A stretch of DNA of 45,766 bases from Stenotrophomonas sp. PS02289 (GTDB taxonomy: Bacteria; Pseudomonadota; Gammaproteobacteria; Xanthomonadales; Xanthomonadaceae). The notes beneath the pieces were generated by a model, which was given only the letters and a program-made list of their open reading frames with translations, was not told the origin of the DNA and searched no databases. Below are positions 39,720 to 45,766 of the stretch, piece after piece. The stretch lies in NCBI RefSeq assembly GCF_029960115.1, contig NZ_JASCOZ010000015.1:1-45766 (forward strand), given 5' to 3'. Every line of letters starts with the position of its first letter. Within the stretch, counting starts at the first letter, position 1. The position numbers and the translations under genes were made by a program.

Positions 39720-39725
39720 ATTATA
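39720..39725 (-). promoter_or_regulatory. ahcY promoter -10 element
   Basis: A perfect TATAAT on the minus strand ends 10 nt before the riboswitch core, so transcription should start near 39713 and the RNA would begin just before the aptamer. The -35 is weak; TTCATG (39750-39745) lies 19 bp upstream. Confidence 0.65.
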
Positions 39726-39833
39726 TCCCGCCACGCTGCAACGGCATGAAATGCCGCGTTCCCCAACCATCGGCAGGGGGCCGGGCGACGCCCCCCTGTT
39801 AAGGTCCAAGGTTTACCGGAACGGGAAGGCACG

Positions 39834-42356
39834 ATGGCACGCAGTGAACGTGGACGCAGGGCAGGCTGGAACCGCCTGATGATGGGCGCAGCCCTGCTGG
39901 CAGTGGCCCCGCTGGGGCTGGCCGCAGGTGCCGGCAAGGCAAATGCCCCGCAGACTGCGGCCAGCGCACCGCTGTCCGGCTACCAGTTGCCGTCGGCGCG
40001 CCTGCAGGCCGTGGTTGACGCCCCACGCGCGCCCACCCTGAGCTTGTCTCCGCGTCGCGATCTGGCCGCGCTGCTGCAGACCCCGGCGCTGGCGGCCATC
40101 AGCGACGTGGCCCAGCCGGAACTGAAGCTGGCGGGCGTACGCATCCATCCGGCGACCCATTCGGCCAGCCGTTTCAGCTTCGGCAACAAGCTGTGGCTGA
40201 TGAGCATCGCCGACGGCAAGGAGCGCCAGATCAGCGGCCTGCCGCAGCCGCTGTCGATCGCCTCGATGGCGTGGTCGCCGGACCAGCAGTACCTGGCCTT
40301 CAACCAGGTGCAGCCGTCCACCGGCGTCAACGAACTCTGGCTGGTGGACATCGCCAGCAACAGCGCGCGCAAGCTGGTCGGGCAGCTCAACACCGTCTTC
40401 GGTGACGGTTACCAGTGGTTGCCGGACAGCCGTGGTCTGGTCGCCACCGTACAGCCCAGCGGCCAGGGCAGCGCGCCGGCGGCCGATGGCATTCCGACCG
40501 GGCCGGCCATCCAGCAGACCGAACCGGATGCGGGCGTGCGCTCGCTGCGCACCTATCAGGACCTGTTGAAGAACGAGGCCGATGCGCGCCTGTTCGACTA
40601 CTACGCCACCGCGCAGCCAGTGAAGGTCGCGCTCAACGGTGCCACCACGTCGCTGTCCAGCCGTGGCATCTATCTCGATCTGGACGTTTCGCCCAACGGT
40701 CAGTACCTCCTGGCCGAACGCGTGCTGCGCCCGTATTCCTACCAGGTACCGGCCGACGATTTCCCGCGTCGCATCGAAGTGCTGTCCGCCGCTGACGGCT
40801 CGCTGCAGCACACCCTGGCCGAACTGCCGCTGGTGGAAGGCCTGCCCACCGGCAATGACGCCGTCGCCACCGGCGTGCGTCGGGTCAGCTGGCGCGCCGA
40901 CGTGCCGGCCACCCTGGTCTGGGCCGAAGCCCAGGACGGCGGCGACCCCGCGCGTGAGGCAGCGGTGCGCGATGCCGTGCTGACCCAGGCGGCTCCGTTT
41001 GACCGTCCGCCGCAGACCCTGGCGCAGCTGGGCAGCCGTTATGCCGGCATCCAGTGGGGACGTGGCGACCTCGCCCTGCTCAACGAGTCGTGGTGGAAGA
41101 GCCGCACGGTCAAGCAGTGGCGCATCGCGCCGGACCACCCGGAAACCGAGCCGCAGCTGCTGGTGGAGCGCTCCTCGCAGGACCGCTACAACGACCCCGG
41201 CCGTCCCGGCATGGTGCGTGACGTCAATGGGCGCAGCCGCCTGCAGACCAGTGCCGACGGTCGCAGCATCTTCCTGTACGGCCAGGGCGCGTCGCCGGAA
41301 GGCGATCGTCCGTTCGTGGACCGCTTCGATCTGGACAGCCGCCAGAGCACCCGCCTGTTCCATTCGCAGGCCCCCAGCTACGCCCTGCCGCAGGCGCTGC
41401 TGGATCAGGAGGGCACCTCGCTGCTGTTGACCCGCGAGTCGCCGGATGAGCCGGGCAACTACTACGTGCAGTCGCTGACTGATGCGGCGGCCGCACCGCG
41501 CGCGCTGACTGCCTTCATCCACCCGCTGCCGCAGCTGCGCGGGGTGAGCAAGGAACAGATCCGCTACAAGCGCAATGACGGTGTCGACCTCACCGCCACG
41601 TTGATGCTGCCGCCGGGCTACAACGCGAAAAAGGACGGCCCGCTGCCGCTGCTGATGTGGGCCTACCCGGGCGAGTTCAAAACCGCCGCTGCCGCCAGCC
41701 AGGTCACCGACTCGCCGTACCGTTTCAACGCGGTGGGTTACTGGGGGCCGCAGGCATTCCTGGCCACCGGCTATGCGGTCCTGGTCAGTCCGTCGATGCC
41801 GATCATCGGTGAAGGCGACAAGGAACCCAATGACACCTACCTGCCGCAGCTCATTGCCAATGCCGAAGCGGCCGTGGATGAAGTGGTGCGTCGGGGTGTG
41901 ACCGACCGCGAGCACATCGCCATCGGCGGGCACTCCTACGGTGCCTTCATGACCGCCAATCTGCTTGCGCACACGCGCCTGTTCAAGGCCGGTATCGCCC
42001 GCAGCGGTGCCTACAACCGCACGCTGACCCCGTTCGGGTTCCAGGCAGAAGAACGCAGTTACTGGCAGGCCCAGCCGGTGTACCAGGCGATGTCGCCGTT
42101 CAATTACGCCGGCAACATCAAGGACCCTGTGCTCTTCATCCACGGCCAGGACGACAACAACTCCGGCACCTTCCCGATGCAGAGCGAGCGCATGTTCTCG
42201 GCGGTGAAGGGGCTGGGCGGCACCGCCCGGCTGGTGATGCTGCCGAACGAATCGCACCACTACCGTGCCCGCGAGTCGATCATGACCATGCTCGCCGAAA
42301 GCGAGCGTTGGCTGGAAAGCACGATTGGCCCGGGCCAGCCGATCAAGAAGAAGTGA
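39834..42356 (+). CDS. S9 family peptidase, glutamyl endopeptidase-like
   Basis: This 840-residue exported serine peptidase belongs to the prolyl oligopeptidase clan. A basic N-terminus and hydrophobic core (about residues 14-32) form the signal peptide; the RRAGWNR lead is not a clear Tat motif. A beta-propeller domain (about 60-560) precedes the C-terminal alpha/beta hydrolase with catalytic S701 in GGHSYGAFM, an Asp at 773-774 in HGQDDNNSGT and a His at 808-809 in ESHHY. The surrounding IARSGAYNRTLTPFGFQ is typical of the S9D group that includes the plastid glutamyl endopeptidase, suggesting cleavage after Glu. GGGAAGG precedes the start. It is probably periplasmic. It is divergent from ahcY. 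Confidence 0.88.
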   Translation: MARSERGRRAGWNRLMMGAALLAVAPLGLAAGAGKANAPQTAASAPLSGYQLPSARLQAVVDAPRAPTLSLSPRRDLAALLQTPALAAISDVAQPELKLAGVRIHPATHSASRFSFGNKLWLMSIADGKERQISGLPQPLSIASMAWSPDQQYLAFNQVQPSTGVNELWLVDIASNSARKLVGQLNTVFGDGYQWLPDSRGLVATVQPSGQGSAPAADGIPTGPAIQQTEPDAGVRSLRTYQDLLKNEADARLFDYYATAQPVKVALNGATTSLSSRGIYLDLDVSPNGQYLLAERVLRPYSYQVPADDFPRRIEVLSAADGSLQHTLAELPLVEGLPTGNDAVATGVRRVSWRADVPATLVWAEAQDGGDPAREAAVRDAVLTQAAPFDRPPQTLAQLGSRYAGIQWGRGDLALLNESWWKSRTVKQWRIAPDHPETEPQLLVERSSQDRYNDPGRPGMVRDVNGRSRLQTSADGRSIFLYGQGASPEGDRPFVDRFDLDSRQSTRLFHSQAPSYALPQALLDQEGTSLLLTRESPDEPGNYYVQSLTDAAAAPRALTAFIHPLPQLRGVSKEQIRYKRNDGVDLTATLMLPPGYNAKKDGPLPLLMWAYPGEFKTAAAASQVTDSPYRFNAVGYWGPQAFLATGYAVLVSPSMPIIGEGDKEPNDTYLPQLIANAEAAVDEVVRRGVTDREHIAIGGHSYGAFMTANLLAHTRLFKAGIARSGAYNRTLTPFGFQAEERSYWQAQPVYQAMSPFNYAGNIKDPVLFIHGQDDNNSGTFPMQSERMFSAVKGLGGTARLVMLPNESHHYRARESIMTMLAESERWLESTIGPGQPIKKK

Positions 42357-42362
42357 TCCATG

Positions 42363-42393
42363 CACCGGTCGCCCCGCAGTGGGGCGACCGGTG
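42363..42393 (+). terminator. terminator-like hairpin after the S9 peptidase
   Basis: CACCGGTCGCCCC-GCAGT-GGGGCGACCGGTG is a perfect 13-bp stem beginning 7 nt after the stop. No U-tract follows (TGTGCAACA), so it may act as an mRNA stabiliser or a Rho-assisted stop. Confidence 0.6.
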
Positions 42394-42492
42394 TGCAACA
42401 CATGCAGATGAAACCATTTGCCATCTGCTGACACGCACACAATCTGCGTTACGCTTGAGCGGATTCCGTTCCTTCAGGCCCATGCGTCGCAG

Positions 42493-45204
42493 ATGAACGA
42501 ATACCGCAGCAGCATCGTGTTTGCCACCCCGGACATTCCCCTGCGTGACGACGTGCGCCGGCTCGGCGCGCTGGTCGGCGACCTTCTGGTCGAGCAGGTC
42601 TCCGAAGATTTCTTTGAACACATCGAACAGATCCGCACCCGCGCCATCGCCCGGCGTGAGAGCGGTGCGCCGCTGAGCGAGCTCAGCGCGGCACTGCAGG
42701 CGCTGGAACCGGCCGAAGCAGAAGCCACCGTGCGCGCCTTCAGCACGTACTTCCAGGTGGTCAACATCGCCGAGCGCGTGCATCGCATCCGTCGCCGTCG
42801 TGATTACCAGCGCGCCGGCACCGCCGTGCCGCAGCCGGACAGCCTGCAGGACGCGCTGCAGCACCTGAAAGCCCAAGGCGTCACCCTCGACGAACTGGCA
42901 CAGTGGCTGCCGCGCATCGACATCGAACCGGTATTCACCGCGCACCCCACCGAAGCCGTGCGCCGGGCGCTGCTTGAGAAAGAACAGCTGATGGTGGCCA
43001 GTCTGGTGGATGCGCTGGATGGCCAGCGCACGCCCGGCGAAGCAGCGGCCGACGCGGCGCGGTTCCGCATGGCGCTTACCGCCTCCTGGCAGACCACCGA
43101 CTCCTCGCCGGTACGGCCGACCGTCGATGACGAGCGCGAACACGTGGGCTTCTACCTGGTGCAGGTGCTGTATCGGGTGATGCCGGTGCTGTACGAATCG
43201 CTGCAGCAGGCGCTGCTGGACACGTACGGACAGACCCTTCCCCTGCCGCGTCTGCTGCGCTTCGGCACCTGGGTGGGCGGTGACATGGATGGCAATCCCA
43301 ATGTGGATGCCCGCACCATCCGCAATACGCTCGATGCGCAGCGCCAGGCGGTACTGGGCCGCTACCAGAAAGACCTGCTGCAGCTGGCCAGCCTGCTCAG
43401 CCAGAGCACCGAGCGGGTCGGGGTCAGCGATGCGCTGCAGGCGCAGGTCGCGCATTACCAGCAACTGCTGCCGAACGTCAGCTCGCGCCCGCGCCACGCC
43501 GACATGCCGTACCGCCTGCTCAACGACCGCATGCGTGCGCGCGTGCAGGCGACGCTGGATGACGCCGACGGCGCCTATGCTGGCCCGCACGAACTCGAAC
43601 ACGACCTGCAGCTGATCCTGGACAGCCTGCATGCCAACAAAGGTGATCACGCCGGTGGCTTTGCCGTGCGCCGCCTGCTGTGGCGCGTGCGTACCTTTGG
43701 TTTCCATCTGGCGCGACTGGATGTGCGCCAGGAATCCAGCGTGCACGGCCGTGCGCTGGCCAGCGTGCTCGACGGGCAGGAGGCGTGGGACAACGCCGAT
43801 GCGCTGGCGCGAGCCAAGCGTCTGGCCCCGTTCGCCAGCGGCGAGCAGGCGCTGCCGCCCAGCACAGAAGAGGGCGGGCAGCGGCTGGATGCCGTGTTCG
43901 CGGCACTCGCCGATGCACGCCAGCGCCACGGCACCGACGCGCTCGGCAGCTACATCATTTCCATGGCGCACGACCGCAGCGACGTGCTGGCGGTACTGGC
44001 GTTGGCGCGGCGCGGTGGCCTGGTCAACGACGAAGGTGCCGTGCCGCTGGATATCGCACCGCTGTTCGAAACCGTGGACGACCTCAAGCGCGGTACCGAA
44101 ACGCTGCGCGACCTGCTCGCCGACCCGGTGTACCGCGCTCACCTGCGCGCGCGCGACGACGTGCAGATGGTCATGCTGGGCTATTCGGACAGCGGCAAGG
44201 ACGGCGGCATCGCCGCCTCGCGCTGGGGCCTGCAGCGGGCCCAGGTGGAACTGCTGGAAGTGGCTGCTGAAACCGGCATCCGCCTGACCTTCTTCCACGG
44301 TCGTGGCGGATCGATCAGCCGCGGTGGTGGCAAAACCACTCACGCCGTGGATGCGTCGCCGCGTGGCAGCATCGACGGCCGTCTGCGCGTCACCGAGCAG
44401 GGCGAGGTGATTCACCGCAAGTACGGCATCCGCGCGCTGGCGCTGCGCTCGCTGGAACAGGCCACTGGCGCGGTACTGCGCTCCAGCCTGCGCCCGCGTG
44501 CGCCCGAGCCGCGCGAGGACCAGTGGCGGCCGGTGATGGACCTGATCGCCGAACACAGCGCGGCGGCCTATCGCGCCTTCGTGGGCCAACCTGATTTCAT
44601 GCAGTACTTCCGCCTCGCCACTCCCATCGATGTGATCGAGCGGATGACGCTGGGCTCGCGCCCGTCGCGCCGGCTGGGCCAGGACGCCGCGCTGGGTAAC
44701 CTGCGTGCGATTCCCTGGGTGTTCGCCTGGAGCCAGGCGCGTGCGGTGATTCCCGGCTGGTATGGCGTGGGCAGTGGCCTGCAGGCCGCGCTTGATGCGG
44801 GTCATGAGGAAACCCTGCACGAGATGGCGCGTGACTGGCCGTTCTTCAGCACCTTCCTCGACGACATCGCGATGGTGTTGTCCAAGGGCGATATCACCAT
44901 TGCCGAACAGTTCTCGCAGCTGTCCGGTCCGCTGCATGCGCGCTTCTTCCCGCAGATCGAGCAGGAGCTGGCGCTGACCGGGAAGCTGATCCTGGCGCTG
45001 ACCGGGCAAAGCAGCCTGCTGCAGCACGACCAGCGGCTGGCGCTGTCGATCCGCCTGCGCAATCCGTACGTGGACCCGATCAGCGTGCTGCAGGTGGATC
45101 TGCTCAAGCGCTGGCGTGCCAGCGGCGGTGAAGATGATGATGTGCTGCGCGCGCTGGTGGCGTGCGTGAATGGTGTGTCGCAGGGCGTGCAGAATACGGG
45201 CTGA
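42493..45204 (+). CDS. ppc: phosphoenolpyruvate carboxylase
   Basis: PEPC carboxylates phosphoenolpyruvate to oxaloacetate, replenishing the TCA cycle. The 903-residue product matches the family length and carries the catalytic [12 protein letters not shown] (H151), [17 protein letters not shown], the [10 protein letters not shown] loop, the glycine-rich [13 protein letters not shown] (H602, R604) and the C-terminal allosteric and terminal region ending in QNTG; PEPC usually ends in NTG. The frame is open upstream to 42418, but ATG 42493 gives the usual N-terminus MNEYRSSI. Its stop shares one base with the start of the next gene (TGATG). Confidence 0.96.
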   Translation: MNEYRSSIVFATPDIPLRDDVRRLGALVGDLLVEQVSEDFFEHIEQIRTRAIARRESGAPLSELSAALQALEPAEAEATVRAFSTYFQVVNIAERVHRIRRRRDYQRAGTAVPQPDSLQDALQHLKAQGVTLDELAQWLPRIDIEPVFTAHPTEAVRRALLEKEQLMVASLVDALDGQRTPGEAAADAARFRMALTASWQTTDSSPVRPTVDDEREHVGFYLVQVLYRVMPVLYESLQQALLDTYGQTLPLPRLLRFGTWVGGDMDGNPNVDARTIRNTLDAQRQAVLGRYQKDLLQLASLLSQSTERVGVSDALQAQVAHYQQLLPNVSSRPRHADMPYRLLNDRMRARVQATLDDADGAYAGPHELEHDLQLILDSLHANKGDHAGGFAVRRLLWRVRTFGFHLARLDVRQESSVHGRALASVLDGQEAWDNADALARAKRLAPFASGEQALPPSTEEGGQRLDAVFAALADARQRHGTDALGSYIISMAHDRSDVLAVLALARRGGLVNDEGAVPLDIAPLFETVDDLKRGTETLRDLLADPVYRAHLRARDDVQMVMLGYSDSGKDGGIAASRWGLQRAQVELLEVAAETGIRLTFFHGRGGSISRGGGKTTHAVDASPRGSIDGRLRVTEQGEVIHRKYGIRALALRSLEQATGAVLRSSLRPRAPEPREDQWRPVMDLIAEHSAAAYRAFVGQPDFMQYFRLATPIDVIERMTLGSRPSRRLGQDAALGNLRAIPWVFAWSQARAVIPGWYGVGSGLQAALDAGHEETLHEMARDWPFFSTFLDDIAMVLSKGDITIAEQFSQLSGPLHARFFPQIEQELALTGKLILALTGQSSLLQHDQRLALSIRLRNPYVDPISVLQVDLLKRWRASGGEDDDVLRALVACVNGVSQGVQNTG

Positions 45205-45692
45205 TGAACACCGACCTCGTGCACTCCTTCCGCATCACCAAATACGCGACGCTGGGCCCCAACGGGGCGCGGACGTCGCCGCCGTCGGAGTGGACTGCCT
45301 TCTCGGATGTCGGCCGGTTGGTGACTTTGGCGGACTATCTGCAGGTGGAGTCGGCTTATCTGCAGGCAATCGAGACCGCGTGCACTGCCAGTGGTGCCAC
45401 TGCGCTGCGGGTGAAGGCATTGGACGGGAACCGGGCGCGCGGTTTCACGGAAGGGCAGTGCCTGGAACTGACCCAGGCGCTGGAAATGGCGCGTCAGGTG
45501 CTGCGTGAAGCCTGCTGGTGCAAGTTGGTGGCAGAGCGCATGGAAGTGCACTTCGGCTACGACTACTACATGTATGTCGTAGCGGCCGATGACATCTTGA
45601 TGGAGCTGGAGAGCGCTGCACCCAGCTTGTTCGTCGAACGATATCCGTCGCCGTATCTGCAGCCGATGGATGAAGCTGACATCGCCCTTTGA
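45204..45692 (+). CDS. unrecognised small protein coupled to ppc, possibly immunity-type
   Basis: This 162-residue soluble protein has no signal peptide or membrane segment. Its start shares one base with the ppc stop (TGATG), so its translation probably depends on ppc. Visible features are an N-terminal HSFRITKYATLGPNG, SEWTAFSDVG (about residues 28-37), a helical middle, a CWCKLV segment and HFGYDYYMYV (about 116-125). The FxITKY, EWTxFSDIG and HFGYDYYMY pattern recalls a widespread uncharacterised family that I associate, without certainty, with immunity proteins of polymorphic toxin systems. No toxin is visible in the window; the region downstream is outside it. The base composition looks somewhat less GC-rich than ppc. 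Confidence 0.6.
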   Translation: MNTDLVHSFRITKYATLGPNGARTSPPSEWTAFSDVGRLVTLADYLQVESAYLQAIETACTASGATALRVKALDGNRARGFTEGQCLELTQALEMARQVLREACWCKLVAERMEVHFGYDYYMYVVAADDILMELESAAPSLFVERYPSPYLQPMDEADIAL

Positions 45693-45714
45693 AGGGAAAT
45701 GGCACAGCACCCCG

Positions 45715-45766
45715 GTAGCGCCGGCCGTTGGCCGGCCCAGGCGGTAATGAGGGCCGGCCAACGGCC
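45715..45766. repeat. inverted pair of SMAG-like REP elements (truncated by window end)
   Basis: GTAG (45715-45718) is followed by GCCGGCC-GTT-GGCCGGC (45720-45736). Fourteen bases later the complement GGGCCGGCCAACGGCC runs to the window end, where its closing CTAC would lie just outside. Such head-to-head dimers are a known arrangement of SMAG elements, and the RNA would form one long hairpin. It follows the small ppc-coupled gene by 22 nt. Confidence 0.8.

Overview
The window is high-GC, gene-dense gammaproteobacterial chromosome. It most likely comes from the Xanthomonadaceae and most probably from Stenotrophomonas. The grounds are the division and cell wall (dcw) cluster without murD, the lpxC-dciA-M23 peptidase-secA neighbourhood, and GTAG-headed hairpins of the Stenotrophomonas SMAG repeat type at 34336, 38110 and 45715. 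No tRNA, rRNA, CRISPR array, IS element or phage gene was seen.

Layout. (1) 67-1477, minus strand: a secreted DM13-like protein and an NRDE/TANGO2-family protein. (2) 1478-1802: a regulatory region with a perfect DnaA box, two dyads, a promoter and a 10-bp-phased array of MraZ boxes. (3) 1803-17525: the dcw cluster mraZ-rsmH-ftsL-ftsI-murE-murF-mraY-ftsW-murG-murC-ddlB-ftsQ-ftsA-ftsZ. Neighbours mostly overlap by 4 nt (ATGA or GTGA). The only breaks are a 34-nt gap between murG and murC, which is filled exactly by a 13-codon micro-ORF, and a 179-nt leader before ftsZ. (4) 17726-23201: lpxC, dciA (minus strand), an M23 peptidase and secA. (5) 23502-34334: three tandem paralogous type Va autotransporters. 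The first and third carry an extended signal peptide region (ESPR) and the second does not. Their passenger-barrel linkers differ: collagen-like Gly-X-Pro, acidic, and GTPVDP repeats. A near-consensus CRP/Clp site lies upstream of the first. (6) 34451-38035: a Nudix-thiamine phosphate synthase fusion, a secreted DUF4124-like protein, metF with an operator inside its promoter, a DUF3228 protein and a YbaK-type deacylase. (7) 38148-45692: ahcY with an S-adenosylhomocysteine (SAH) riboswitch leader, an S9 (glutamyl endopeptidase-like) peptidase, ppc, and a small unrecognised protein translationally coupled to ppc. The window ends inside an inverted pair of SMAG repeats.

How the genes work together. 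Region 3 builds peptidoglycan precursors (MurC, MurE, MurF, Ddl, MraY, MurG) and the divisome (FtsL, I, W, Q, A, Z). Region 4 links this to lipid A synthesis, replicative helicase loading, cell wall hydrolysis and Sec export; SecA would also export the three adjacent autotransporters. Region 7 with metF belongs to the methyl cycle: AhcY removes SAH under a SAH-sensing RNA, and MetF supplies methyl-tetrahydrofolate for methionine regeneration under a separate DNA operator.

The most interesting items are the autotransporter array with its linker and ESPR differences and Clp-like site, the murG-murC micro-ORF, the missing murD, the metF operator, and the ppc-coupled orphan, which may be an immunity-type protein. 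All were judged by eye; no database search was run.
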